DNA from: Loripinus fragilis
Taxonomy: Eukaryota; Mollusca; Bivalvia; Lucinida; Lucinidae
NCBI GenBank assembly: GCA_964019695.1
Contig: OZ026516.1
Location: 103,478,368 to 103,542,367, forward strand
Direction of reading: 5' to 3'
Length of the DNA: 64,000 bases
Part shown: positions 1-10,490 of the stretch, piece by piece
How positions within the stretch are numbered: position 1 is the stretch's first letter
How the letters are laid out: each line of letters opens with the position of its first letter
Notes under the pieces: model-generated
The model's database searches: none
The model's input: only the letters and a program-made list of their open reading frames with translations
Told to the model about the DNA's origin: nothing
Position numbers and translations under genes: made by a program

Positions 1-424
1 ATATATATATGACCTTTGACCCCTTAGGTGGGGTCAAAGGGGGTGGGGTAAAACTTTGACACTGCCATGCTTATCTATAGGCACTTGGCAATCATGGTCT
101 AATAGTGAGAAGTTGTTAAATATAATAGCTTTGATGAAATGTGAGGATCATCGCACAAAAAAGCTAATATGTAGGTTTTGCCTTATAATTGCCTATACTT
201 AAACAAGGGCAATGACTCAAGTGTTAAGGGGTCGATTTTGACCAAACTTATAGGATATCGAGAGTTCATGGTACTTATCATATGTACCAAGAATGAATCA
301 AATCTGACCAATAGGTACTGAGATATGGTTCCGGACAGACAAAAAGTGTGGACGGACGGAATGGACGGACAGACCGACGGACGCCGCCAAAACTATATCC
401 CTCCGACTTCGTCGGGGGATAATT
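1..424 (+). mobile_element. Pearl-like element, 3' end
   Basis: The segment ends in a GGACGGACGGA-type microsatellite (~345-385) followed by the hairpin CCCTCCGACTTCGTCGGGGG and ATAAT. Bivalve pearl elements (tandem core, ACGG microsatellite, short right end; thought to be Helitron-related) have this order. The left part is cut by the window edge. Confidence 0.6.
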
Positions 425-583
425 ACTTGTCAGGTCCACTAGTGTAGGATCATATCTAATCCTATTTCCATAAGCAAACAGAGCAGACCTAGATCAGGCA
501 GCTCTTGCAAGAGCTGCTTGATCTTGGTCTGCTATGTTTGCAAAAGTGTTAAAAGGCATCTCTATGAGTTAAAGGGCTAAGTG
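422..583. mobile_element. Palindromic MITE, family A
   Basis: Outer motif TGTCAGGTCCACTAGTGTAGGA and a central stem of GATCAGGCAGCTCTTGCAAGAGCTGC with its complement. Further copies are at 21673-21825 and 50148-50301. No coding capacity. Confidence 0.7.
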
Positions 584-1000
584 ACAATTTAGGTCAGTCC
601 ACAGATGCACAAACCGGTTGAGAAAAAGATCTGAGAAAAAAATGGCCCTAACTCTGATGTCTATTTACTATAATTATAACATAATTGGAATAGAAAGGCA
701 AATCTACCCAAATAATTGATACCAGCCATGAAGCAATTTTGAACATTGTATTTTATTGTAGCAATGTCGCAATTTTTGAGGGACACACAAACTGTCATTT
801 TAAGCTCAACAATATTAACAGCTTTACAGAGAATGACAAGTTTCTGAACCCCGCCCAGAATGCCACTTAAGTCATCTGATAGTGTACACTGACCAATGAA
901 ACAACAACTTTGCACATGACTCAGTCCCACAAACAAAATTGCATGTGTTCAATCTTACGCATTGAATCCGAGGCTTACATTACCGAAGGGTGCATACCTG
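584..1000. other. Intron with no recognised feature
   Basis: AT-rich. A minus-strand open frame of 91 codons (661-936) has no splice signals or homology to the next PRKDC segment. Confidence 0.5.
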
Positions 1001-1001
1001 T

Positions 1002-1182
1002 TTAACTCTTTGCATGCTGGGTTATTTTTCATGTCTTTTGTCTTCTTTTTTGTACAATTCTTTCAGGAACACTATCAGAGTGTCAAAAGGCTTGGATCCA
1101 GATCAGGCCCCACATTTTGTCGAGCCTGATTTTTAGTCCAAACTTTTTGCAAAGTATCAGCAGATGACACTATTAGACAAAG
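1002..1182. mobile_element. Palindromic MITE, family B
   Basis: It begins TTTAACTCTTTGCATGCTGGG, has the central palindrome GTTTGGATCCAGATCAGGCC and its complement, and ends in AAAGAGTTAA. This is the commonest MITE in the window. Other copies: 3229-3487, 6347-6540, 7900-8065, 8440-8635, 19311-19507, 20397-20602, 26632-26845, 30829-31050, 42165-42360, 44700-44865, 45895-46118, 49735-49907 and 50853-51268. Confidence 0.8.
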
Positions 1183-1195
1183 AGTTAAAGAAGGC

Positions 1196-1390
1196 GTTTT
1201 TGTTTGTTTGTTTGATTTGATTCTTTACATCCCAGTCAACAATTTTTCAATTATGTCCTGACAGGTCTTCCTGGGTTGAACCAGTACTAAGCTTCTTGCT
1301 CAGGGACACAATGCAGTGACACCGGTGAGGCTCAAACCTGCCAACCCTCGGTCTCGAGTCAAGCACTTATCACTGAGCCACTGCCCTCCC
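1196..1390 (-). mobile_element. tRNA-headed SINE copy 1
   Basis: On the minus strand it reads GGGAGGGCAGTGGCTCAGTG (A-box-like) with a degenerate B box, the conserved GGTTCAACCCAGGAAG block and an AATCAAATCAAACAAACA tail. Flanking 13-base repeats at 1183 and 1391 (TTAAAGAAGGCGT / TTAAAGTAGGCGT) are its target-site duplication. Confidence 0.85.
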
Positions 1391-1535
1391 TTTAAAGTAG
1401 GCGTGTTTTTTGGAAAGGTGACTAAGCACAAATTCTACATAATTTTACCTCCTATTTTAATATTAACAAATTTATTTGCTATTCTACAAGAAGCTGTATC
1501 AGGACTTTAGCTAAAAGTGCGTAAGAAAATATTAT

Positions 1536-1660
1536 TTATCTTATTTCTCAACCAAAACATATGCTGTAGGTACTCAAAAGAACCGTCTCAAGGAGACCGT
1601 TCTTTTGAGCACCCAAAACATATAGTGTATAATGTAACATAATGGGTAAGAAATTATTTA
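1536..1660. mobile_element. Palindromic MITE, family C
   Basis: Core CTCAAAAGAACCGTCTCA followed by its complement, flanked by CCAAAACATATG motifs. Other copies: 7040-7130, 10205-10375, 29090-29235, 42495-42680, 46505-46615, 51510-51640, 58640-58755, 59825-60005 and 60960-61085, plus a split copy at 12780 and 19078. Confidence 0.8.
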
Positions 1661-1703
1661 GAATTTTATGTTCAAAAATTTTGTTTATCTAAACCTGTAC
1701 CTA

Positions 1704-1945
1704 TGAGCCGCGACATGAGATTTCCAAGAACATGGTATGTGCGACCAGCAAAGCCTCAGATCAGCCTGCGCATAAGAGCAGTCTGATCAGAGCCTTTGCT
1801 AGTGGCTTGAATATTCAATGAGTGTTAAGCTACTGACTGAACACCATTTGGAGTTTCTAAGCTTAAAAGGGGGCTGTACAGGCTCATCTGAGTCTACACT
1901 TGTCAAAATGCCACATTGTTGGAAATCACATATCAGGGCTCATAT
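1704..1945. mobile_element. Palindromic MITE, family D
   Basis: Ends GAGCCGCGACATGAGATTTCC and its degenerate complement near 1940. Internal hairpin CAGCAAAGCCTCAGATCAGCC. A second copy lies at 44008-44235. Both sit within ~50 bases downstream of PRKDC splice donors. Confidence 0.75.
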
Positions 1946-1989
1946 ATTCATGCTGTCCATCTTTTAGAATTATCAGAAGGAAAGTCTAC

Positions 1990-2197
1990 CTTGGACAGTT
2001 TAGCCTCCATCAACTCCTTAATCTGTACAATATGGTCAAGAAAGAACTCAAGGAGTGCTGATTTACTGCAGATTCTGAGCATTGAGAGACACACTCGCTC
2101 AATTGTTGCTCTCCTGATCTCAGCAGGAAATCCACCAGTTTTCACAAATATCTTGTATGGTACATCCATAGCTGCCTTCTGCTTGTCTCTCCCTAAC
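1990..2197 (-). CDS. PRKDC: PRKDC exon (human ~1789-1858), last in window
   Basis: 208 bases, TTTAATATTCAG acceptor, AAG|GTAGAC donor (weak at +4/+5). It contains VPYKIFVKTGGFPAEIRRA then CLSMLRICSKSALLEFF and LMEAKLSK, aligned with human VYEMFRKDDPRLSFTRQ, LLTLLWHCSLDALREFF and VLKSRFTK. The next exon, further 3', is outside the window. Confidence 0.88.
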
Positions 2198-3228
2198 CTG
2201 AATATTAAAGATATTGAAAATATAGTACAATATATACTCAACCCAGAATTTACTAAGTCATCGATTTTCCCTTTCTATTTATTTAATCACCCTTTTATAC
2301 TGGCTTCCCTTAAACATGTACTTTGGCAAACAATGAGGACACTGATGAACTTCCGCATTATGCGGCATTCCATCGGGGTCTTCATCTTTTCCTAAAGGTA
2401 AAAACAATCTTCAGGGACTGGTATTGATTGTTCTTTAGAAATAGCTGCATGTGGCCCCTTATAACATATAATGGACAATACCATAACTATTGTATCATTC
2501 TGTTTAGGGACAATCCATCAGTATTAAAATTAAAATAGTTAAAAGCACATGCCAACCTATACAAGTGGCCTAGATGTCAAAGGATCATTGACGGTTTGGG
2601 CCTTATACGCCTATTTTTCTGATACCCAGAACGTTGCTTTTGAGCTTCTAGTGTGGTGCATGTAGTATCAGTGCAATAGGTGAATCTAATGGCAAGAGCC
2701 AGCTAGCAAAGTATTTTCAAAATTCCTACACACTCAAGAGTTATGGCGGGTAAAAAGGGGAGGGGGTCTGAAATTTCATGAAAATAAAAGTGCCTTAAAA
2801 AGTGATTTCTGCACGTTTTCTTGATTTATTTGGTAGGCATGGTGATATCTATTGAACATACCATATGCAGAGTATAAACGAATCACGATAATTGATGAAA
2901 TTGTTTTAAAAACAAAATGTGTTTTGTAATAAAATGATTTTGGGGAGATAATTTAGAAGTTACCTGTACATTTTTGACTACATGTACCGTAAATAATACA
3001 AAGCTGAAAGCTCAATAAAAGAAATAAATATTTTTGAAGGAATGAAAGTGTCCCATTTAGCATTGGAAAGACAAACTGATTCTAACTACATCCTTTGAAT
3101 ATTACTTTTGCTTTGATTAAAGGCCATATCATGTTGAATGTATTTAAAGTGTCCTAATATTTATGGTATACATGATGCATGTATATCCCTATATGAGACA
3201 ATATATTGAACACTCAAGTATTTACCTG
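2198..3228. other. Intron, no recognised feature
   Basis: Low-complexity AT-rich sequence with scattered homopolymers. No splice-bounded homology or repeat family recognised on either strand. Confidence 0.5.
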
Positions 3229-3487
3229 TTATAACGTTTTGCATGCCAGTGGATAATTTTGTCGTCTGCCAATAGCCTTTTGCAAACAGCTTGAACCCAG
3301 ATGAAGACCAATAGAATGTCGGTCTTGATCTGGATCCAAACTGTTTGACACTCTGATGGTGGTCCTGGGTGGTTTATTTTTAAAAACTTAATTATGAAGA
3401 AAGTCAGCAGACGAAAATAAAAACATGAACAATTCCCTAGCATGCAAATAGATAAGTACAGGACGTTTGCAAAATAATGTGTCATTT
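3229..3487. mobile_element. Palindromic MITE, family B
   Basis: Internal GATCTGGATCCAAACTGTTTG with degenerate complement, and terminal TTTGCATGC / GCATGCAAA motifs. Confidence 0.7.
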
Positions 3488-3489
3488 AA

Positions 3490-4569
3490 TAACAGTGAGA
3501 TTTTTTCTTATGAAAAAATGCATAAAACCGTGCTAATTCAACTTTTTAATTTTTAAGTACTTTATATTAAACCAGCACAGAATACAAAGCAATTTAGGAG
3601 GTTGGTTCTAGAGAACTTCCTTACTGTTATTAATTTCTTATTTGGTAGAAAAGGCATTTTATGGGCTTAGGCCCTGGGTTTTTGGGCTGCTGAACATCTT
3701 TCCCCCCCCCCGTGTGCCAGCAAGCCACTTCCATACAAAGTGTAAAATATGGTAACACATATGCAGGCAAAAGCTTTTGCTTGCACGCGGGGGGGAATGA
3801 TATTTTAAAAAACGTTTTCGGATTCCTATATATCTTAATGTAAAACTGATTGTTCTACCCAAAATTTTTCATCTTAGAAGCATTTAATATCGAAAACGGA
3901 TTTCACAGCCATGAAGTACTCAGGTCAGGGTAGCTTCAAGGCGAAGAAAGGGACGATTGACAAACTTTTATTTTTACTGAAAACCATAGGCATTTACCCA
4001 TAGCAAGTGTCAATGATCCTTTTTAGTCTGAATCTTTGTCCATTTCAAAGGTTTACGTGTGCCATAAAAAGGTCGTATGATTATAATGTTGATTGACAGA
4101 ACAATTTAAGCTTTCAATAATAACAAGTGCCTTCTTCATATTGAATGGCTCATTTTTTGTCCATGACCAAATAAGCTAAGAACTGGTTACTTTTGTACAT
4201 CAATTTGAAGGGGTCTCTAAAAATATTGACACTTGTCTAGACCCACTTTTGCCGCTTTCAACAAACCAAATTATCACATTTTGCCAAAATTTCATACCGG
4301 GTCAACATCATTTAACATCATCCATCTCTATGGATTTATGGATATGTGCATGCTGTTTTACAAGTAAATCAATATGGGCCAGCTCTTGAGAGTTCAAATC
4401 ATGTTGTATGTGCGTTAAGTCACTCTCTAAACATGCATGGGCAGCTGTCAAATGGAACTACAGGTCTATATTTTGGCCTGAGCCTTTATATATCTGTCTA
4501 CTTTTAAAACCGGAACTCTGCTTCGCTGCTCTCCTATGCGATAAATACTGAAATCTCATGTTATGACAC
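3490..4569. other. Intron, no recognised feature
   Basis: Includes a C10 run near 3703 and a G-rich patch near 3790. I see no gene or repeat family. Confidence 0.4.
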
Positions 4570-4812
4570 ATATGGGCCTGGTCATGAGAAAACCTGTCTT
4601 TGGCGTTTCCAACAAAGCGAGTTTGAAACCTTTCTACTCAGCTACTGAGACTTGCCAGAAAATTGAAAATTCACCTGTATTAAGTTTACATATGATACTT
4701 TCCGAAAAGCGAATAACAAAGGCGCTGATCAGTCTGCGCGGAAGCGCAGGCTGGTCTGCTCCTTTGTTGTTCGCAAACCCGAAGACAGGTTTTCGCGTCG
4801 CAGCCCATATCA
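4570..4812. mobile_element. Palindromic repeat with KPVFG reading frames, family E
   Basis: Left end ATATGGGCCTGGTCATGAGAAAACC is mirrored on the right by GGTTTTCGCGTCGCAGCCCATAT. Both strands therefore show open frames with RKPVFG, which are by-products of the palindrome. The right end lies ~15 bases from the donor of the PRKDC exon at 4828. Confidence 0.75.
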
Positions 4813-4827
4813 TTGGTTTATCCTCAC

Positions 4828-4955
4828 CTCCTCGTAAATTTCTCGATAGCATTTTGTATCTCCTCCTCATGGACATGTTGGCTCTCTCTACAGAAGATAC
4901 TGATGAGAAATTCTAATAGCATGAGACTACCAGATAGCTGAAGGGCACTCAAAAT
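4828..4955 (-). CDS. PRKDC: PRKDC exon (human ~1747-1788)
   Basis: 128 bases, ATACTTCAG acceptor, GGAG|GTGAGG donor. It reads ILSALQLSGSLMLLEFL then CRESQHVHEEEIQNAIEKF and TRR, matching human FLDALELSQSPMLLELM and [22 protein letters not shown]. A palindromic repeat ends only about 15 bases past the donor. Confidence 0.9.
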
Positions 4956-5014
4956 CTGAAGTATATTAAGTTGTGTCAAAGTTAAAGATGGAGGTAAATG
5001 AACTAAACACTTGA

Positions 5015-5227
5015 TTTCGTTTGATTTGATTCTTTACATCCAATCAACAATCTTTCAGTTATGTAGGGAAGGGGCTTCCTGGGTTGAACCAGTACTGGGT
5101 GAACCAGTGCTAAGCTAGGATAAATGTGTCTTGCTCAAGGACACAACGCAGTGACGGCAGTGAGGCTCGAACCAGAGGCCCCTCAGTGCCGAATTAAGCA
5201 CTCTACCACTGAGCCACTGCACTCCCT
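5015..5227 (-). mobile_element. tRNA-headed SINE copy 2
   Basis: Head GGGAGTGCAGTGGCTCAGTG, B box GGTTCGAGCC. An internal short duplication doubles the GAACCAGT block. Flanked by a perfect 15-base target duplication GAACTAAACACTTGA (5000-5014, 5228-5242). Confidence 0.92.
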
Positions 5228-5287
5228 GAACTAAACACTTGAACACAGACTTTTGGCCTTTAGCCTGTCACTTATGTTTTATCCTGT

Positions 5288-5450
5288 TTATGTCTTCTGC
5301 TTTTTACGTCTGCTGCATATATTCAAGTGCACTTCAGACTAGATTTTTTCATGGGAGCAAACAATATGAACCCTGATATTAGACTGCTCCCTTGTTTGCA
5401 ACCTAAGAACATAAGCAGATGAGAAGAGCAGACGACAAAAGCTAAGGGTT
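5288..5450. mobile_element. Palindromic MITE, family F
   Basis: Outer TTCTGCTTTTTACGTCTGCTGC and centre around AGACTGCTCCC. Other copies: 31083-31265, 33237-33390, 53395-53535 and 61425-61555. Confidence 0.65.
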
Positions 5451-5552
5451 TGCACTAGTTATCAAACAAAAAGGCCTAGTAAACTATTACTTTTTTTCTG
5501 TATAACACTTTGCCCTCAACAATATGCATGTCCATAAATGGTGTGATCTTCT

Positions 5553-5927
5553 TTAAAGCTGCTTACTCTGTAACTATGAACATTTTTCGAAAAATTTTAT
5601 TTTCTTTTTAAATCATTTGTAAAAGTAGAATTAAGCTATGTTTTCACAATAAAAATGTTCAGTACAGCTGAAAACTGCATGGAAAAGTGAATTATCTCAT
5701 CAAATAGGTGTGTTTTTCTCTTGTTGGTAATTATTTGCGTCCCTCCAATAATTCTAGACGGTTTAATTTTAGCATAAATACAGTTGTTTTGATAGTGATA
5801 CCTTGTTAAGATTTACGAAAATGGTAAAATGTTTACCTGAATTTGAGTATTTTTACTGTGTTCTTGAAAAATAAAAACATTATTTTTAAAATTAGAAGAT
5901 CAAAAGTTACAGACTATGCAGCTTTAA
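5553..5927. mobile_element. 375-bp MITE, family G
   Basis: Ends TTAAAGCTGCTTACTCTGTAAC and GTTACAGACTATGCAGCTTTAA are inverted repeats. A second copy of exactly the same length, 9501-9875, is inserted in the pogo-like element. The two copies differ by few bases, so they are recent. Confidence 0.85.
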
Positions 5928-6028
5928 ACCAGGCCCCAAGGTTATAAAACTTTTTCATGCTCAACTCAACTGAGCATGAAATTATAACTACTAACTTTTC
6001 TTGCAATCAAACTCTCTGTTGTTGTATT

Positions 6029-6125
6029 TATCATGCTAATAAATGTTAAAATGCCAACAATTTTATGCTAATAAATGTTAAAATGCCAACAATTGTTGGC
6101 ATTTTAACATTTATGAGCATGATAA
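6029..6125. repeat. Long hairpin plus direct repeat
   Basis: TGCTAATAAATGTTAAAATG occurs twice directly, then once as its complement, around CCAACAATTGTTGG, giving a strong stem. Outer arms carry TGCTCAACTCAACTGAGCA near 5960 and TGCTCAGTTGAGTTG near 6132. Confidence 0.75.
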
Positions 6126-6346
6126 TTTTATGCTCAGTTGAGTTGTAGCCTCAAAGCCAGATCTCCATATAGGCACAGACTCTTAATTTATTTATCTCCT
6201 TATTTATTAAATTAATTTGTTATTCAATTGAGAAGTGATATAATACAATCACATTATATAGCTAATAATACAAGGGCTGCCATTGGAAATTTCCAATGGT
6301 GACACTGCAAATGAATAAGCACAGCAATAAATGTAGCTTTTTTTAT

Positions 6347-6540
6347 TTAACCCTTTCCTTGCTAGCAGTGCATTTCGTCGTCTTCTGATAACCTTTGAAA
6401 ACAGTTTGAACCCAGATCAGGATGGAAAGAATGTCGACCCTGATCTCAATCCAAACAGTTTGGCACACTGATAGTGTTCACACAGAAATTTTGAAAAGTT
6501 GATTTTGAAAAAGTCAGCAGAGTTAAGAAGATAAGCTTCA
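6347..6540. mobile_element. Palindromic MITE, family B
   Basis: Central GTTTGAACCCAGATCAGGAT is mirrored by GATCTCAATCCAAACAGTTTG. Confidence 0.7.
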
Positions 6541-7039
6541 CAGGAAAGGACCTCGGACAGTTTCCTATTCAATCTGGCCAAATTTTGACAGCCTCTGGCT
6601 AGGATAATGCATAACTGACAACTATAGTTTTGGGCTTAAATCAAACCTTTACATTTAGTGCACCTAGGACAAAAAAAAATATTTTGAAAATATTGCATAA
6701 TTATGCCAGGACTCTAGGGTTTAGGGGGTGGGGGTATTTTTTGTGACCAAATTTTAATTCACAGAAAGTCAAAGTTTCGTCGAGTATTCACCTAAATACA
6801 TGTAAATATTATGTTTGCGGCATAAAACTTGAGACGAAAGTGATGCGTTTGCATAAAATTCGGGTTGAGAAGATTCCATTATTTCATCTAAAGAAGTCTG
6901 CTGTCAATTACTGTAATGTTTCAGGTCAACCAGTTCGACTTGTGCACTGAGGTGTATTATAACTGCATACTGTACATAACACAGTCTAGATAAACACAAT
7001 TTTTGAGCATAAAATCGTTAATATTTTCGTACACATTAG

Positions 7040-7130
7040 AGTTAACCTATAATTTGGTGCTTAAAAGAACCGTCTCATTGAGACGGTTCTTTTGAGTACC
7101 CATAACATATGTTTTGGTTGAGAAATGAGA
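7040..7130. mobile_element. Palindromic MITE, family C
   Basis: AAAAGAACCGTCTCATTGAGACGGTTCTTTT centred near 7079 forms a near-perfect stem. The motif is written here only to show the symmetry about position 7079. Confidence 0.75.
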
Positions 7131-7554
7131 CAATTGATTACTTTGTAAGCACTCATAACTAAAGCCCTGATACATGCCATTGCATATTGATATTTACCTA
7201 CAGGCTTTTACAAAATAAGTTTCTAATACGTTTTTATACTAAAGTGTATTTGAGCATTTTGACAGCGTCCCCCCCCCCCACCCCCATGTTTGCAAAAGGA
7301 TTAGTTTGGTCACGGGGGGAAAGCACTATTCAGTAAAACTTTTTCTATTTTCTATATGTTGAATAGCAAAAACTGAAATTTCAACCCATATTTTTCAATT
7401 GGTACTTGTCCAATGAGAAAACGGCTTTTGTGGATAAGGCGAGGGTTGAACCTACTATCTTTTTCATAGAAAAAATATCATTTTCTTTGAAACTTTTCTC
7501 TGGTCATTTTTATGGGCAATCCTTCATTAAGACTGTCCGAGGTCCTTTGCCTAC

Positions 7555-7657
7555 CCTATCTATAGCAGTAATATAGTCCTGAAACTTGGGGCTTCCTTTC
7601 GGAAACTCTGAACTTCTCAGTGGGAAATTATCTGCAACAAGTCTGTCCAAGCAGGAT
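7555..7657 (-). CDS. PRKDC: PRKDC exon (human ~1713-1746)
   Basis: 103 bases after a TTTTTTTTCCAG acceptor and before AGG|GTAGGC. It reads SCLDRLVADNFPLRSSEFPK then GSPKFQDYITAIDR, matching human [20 protein letters not shown] and TPRFNNYVDCMK. The open frame is short and lacks Met. Confidence 0.92.
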
Positions 7658-7899
7658 CTGGAAAAAAAACAAAACGAAAAGCTTAAAGTGACAATTCCGA
7701 TTTTTTTTCATATACATTTATTATAGATCTAACAGTATACTGGGAACCATATGACCATTTATTTTGTTGAAACTGCTCCAATTAGCCCATAATTTAATTG
7801 CACTCACATGCCACAGGGGATCGCCATTAATCACTTGAATACTCCAAGAAGAATTCCTCAGGCAGAACTACACAAGGTGCAGTTATCAGGTCAAGCAGG

Positions 7900-8065
7900 T
7901 TACAGTCAGTGTATAATGTTCGGTCTGATCTATTTCTAAACTCTTTGGAAAGATTATCATAGAGTGTCAAACAGTTTGGATCCAGATCAGGCCCGACAAC
8001 ATGTCATACCTCTTATCAATTTTTTTGTAAAGCTTATCAGCAGACCACAAAAACAGGTTTAAAGT
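7900..8065. mobile_element. Palindromic MITE, family B, degraded
   Basis: AACAGTTTGGATCCAGATCAG near 7970 with the TTATCAGCAGAC tail near 8035. The left arm is degenerate. Confidence 0.5.
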
Positions 8066-8159
8066 AAAATGGTATGAGCATCAAGCACCGCATCTGCGTT
8101 TGATTATAGTCTGATCAGTGTTTTCACAGAAACATAATGGGTAGCTAAAGTATCCAACC

Positions 8160-8310
8160 TTTAAGGACTCTGGCTAGAATTGGCAGATTCATGACAAACA
8201 GGCCAGACTCAGATCAGCCTGGATATAGACACTGTATGGTCAGAGTCTTTGCTGTCTGCATGGATCAATGCGCAGGCTGATCTGAGTCTGTTAGGCTTTC
8301 AAGCCATGAT
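8160..8310. repeat. Palindromic repeat related to family D
   Basis: CAGACTCAGATCAGCCTGG near 8205 is mirrored by CAGGCTGATCTGAGTCTG near 8273. Confidence 0.6.
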
Positions 8311-8439
8311 GTTGGATTGGACTTGGTTTGAATTTTCAAGAATTTACTCAGATTTATGGAAATGATAATAGGAATGATAAAAATTATGACATTAAACAAT
8401 GAAAATACAATTTTTCTTTGCGAACACAGGATTATTTTG

Positions 8440-8635
8440 AATGTTTTAATTGTCTGCCTTTTTCTTTAAGAAATCACTTTTCAAAAAAACTTTTTCAAGT
8501 TCAGGAATGCGATCAGAGCACCAAACAGTTTGGATCCTGATCAGATCCCTTATTTTGGTGGGCCTGATCTGGGTTCAAAATGTTTGCAAAGCAGAAGATA
8601 TCATGCACAGAGCTAAATGTTACAATTTCAATTAA
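8440..8635. mobile_element. Palindromic MITE, family B
   Basis: CAAACAGTTTGGATCCTGATC mirrored by GATCTGGGTTCAAAATGTTTG, then the GCAAAGCAGAAGAT arm. The 61-codon plus-strand frame here is a by-product. Confidence 0.65.
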
Positions 8636-9500
8636 TGCTATTAACTATTACTTACTTAGGGGCCCTGAACCAGACTGCTTATTTCTGTAGTGCAAACATG
8701 TAAGGTAGCCCCTGTCTAAAGTAATTCTCATTCTTATCACTTGAAGCCATTATTACTCAATGAAATAATTGAATGGAAGCACAGCTAATTATAGGCCCCT
8801 CTTCTGGGAGCTGATCCCATTTAGTCACAACTGAGGTAAATAGACGCTTGATCGCATGCTGTTAAATGTACCAGATGAAAAAGATGTCTGCATACAGTTA
8901 TTGGTTTTCAGAGCAATAAACAGGGCTTTAATTACCTTAGCTAATGAAGGTTCAGAGCAGTGAAAACAAATTAGTAATTACTGAGGAATTTATTTTTGAT
9001 CAAAATAAACTTCCATCCGGTCCGAACAATCACTTTAAAATCTCACTAGAAATTTGCAGCAGACAATACAGTCAAATCTCAGTTATCCGAACGTCAATTA
9101 TCCAAAACTACTGGGTTATTCAAAGACGATGGACAGTCCCGACTTTTTTCCCTATTATCTATTGCAATAAAACTACCTATTATTCGAATTTCGATTATCC
9201 GAAAAATTCAATTTTTCGAAGTGATTCGTCGGTCCCGATTACAGAAAATGCTATTAAAGTACCCTTCAAGATTCGAAGTCCAAGTGTCACGCATGGTGAT
9301 CATGATTTCTTTGTTTGGTCGAGTTCGATTTACACACCTGAGTGATTTAGAAAAGAAAGTTGAGACAGGTAATTGAGGTCAATTGACACCGTATTAACGC
9401 TCACACTATTACGTGATGAACCGTTAAGTGAGTAAACGGTGTCTTTTATTAAGGTCATCATTGCGATGGTTTAGTTTGATGTTTTTTGAATGCCGAAATA

Positions 9501-9875
9501 TTAAAGCTGCATACTCTGTAACTGTGAACATTTTTCGAAAATTTTTATTTTCTTTTTAAATCATTTGTAAAAGTAGAATTAAGCTATGTTTTCACAATAA
9601 AAATGTTCAGTACAGCTGAAAACTGCATGGAAAAGTGAATTATCTTATCAAATAGGTGTATTTTTCTTTTGTTGGTAATTATTTGCGTCCCTCCAATAAT
9701 TAAAGACCGTTGAATTTTAACATAAATGCAGTTGTTTTGATAGAGATAACTTGTTAAGATTTACGAAAATGGTAAATTGTTTACCTGAATTTGAGTATTT
9801 TTACTGCGTTCTTGAAAAATAAAAACATTATTTTTAAAATTAGAAGATCAAAAGTTACAGACTATGCAGCTTTAA
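9501..9875. mobile_element. 375-bp MITE, family G, nested copy
   Basis: Same ends and length as 5553-5927. Confidence 0.85.
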
Positions 9876-9957
9876 TTAGTGGCAGCTAAAATTGATTTTA
9901 ATTTGACCGTGTCTTTCTTGACCACTGTTTACAAAAAGCAAACACACCAAGCGCGCC

Positions 9958-10160
9958 CAGGGAGCGCAGTGGCTCAGTGGTAGAGTGCTTGACTCGAGAC
10001 CGAAGGGCCGCGGGTTCCAGCCTCACCGGCGTCACTGCGTTGTGTCCTTGAGCAAGAACATTAATCCTAGCTTAGTACTGGTTCAACCCAGGAAGACCCG
10101 TCCCTTTATAACTGAAAGATTGTTGATGGGACATAAAGAATCAAATCAAACAAACAAAAA
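9958..10160 (+). mobile_element. tRNA-headed SINE copy 3
   Basis: Starts GGGAGCGCAGTGGCTCAGTG; tail AATCAAATCAAACAAAC. Target duplication CCAAGCGCGCC / CCAAGCACGCC (9947 and 10161). Confidence 0.88.
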
Positions 10161-10204
10161 CCAAGCACGCCAACAGGTTACAACAAAAATAACAATTTCG
10201 ATAA

Positions 10205-10375
10205 TAGACAAATATCACAGGCATGTGTTTTGGGTGCTCAAAAGAACCGTCTCATCGATACACTTCTTTTGAATGTCTAAAACACAATTTTACGATTGAG
10301 GGAAAACAACCAAAACCTAGGTTTGGATGCATAAAAGGACCCTCTCATCGAGACGGTTCTTTTAAACACCCAAAC
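10205..10375. mobile_element. Palindromic MITE, family C, nested
   Basis: Two tandem half-copies of the CTCAAAAGAACCGTCTC hairpin inside the pogo-like element. Confidence 0.65.
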
Positions 10376-10382
10376 AAATCGT

Positions 10383-10490
10383 ATGCACACAACGTCGGGC
10401 AACCAACGGCCTGCCAGCGATATGCCATCTCAATGGCCTATCGCTGGTGGGCCGTTGATGGCCCGACGTTGTGTGCTAGCTGGGACAGAG
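10383..10490. repeat. GC-rich ~45-bp-arm palindrome
   Basis: CACACAACGTCGGGCAACCA on the left is mirrored by GGCCCGACGTTGTGTG on the right, with a short loop near 10432. It stands out from the AT-rich flanks. Confidence 0.8.

Noticed and set aside
661..936. 91-codon minus-strand frame at the left edge
   Set aside because: Does not match DNA-PKcs after residue 1858 and has no convincing splice sites.
4563..4916. Overlapping open frames on both strands with RKPVFG
   Set aside because: The palindromic repeat reads alike on both strands; the true coding part here is the PRKDC exon 4828-4955 in another frame.
9958..10160. tRNA gene suggested by A and B box motifs in SINE heads
   Set aside because: The cloverleaf cannot be completed and the unit continues into a SINE body with tail and target duplication.
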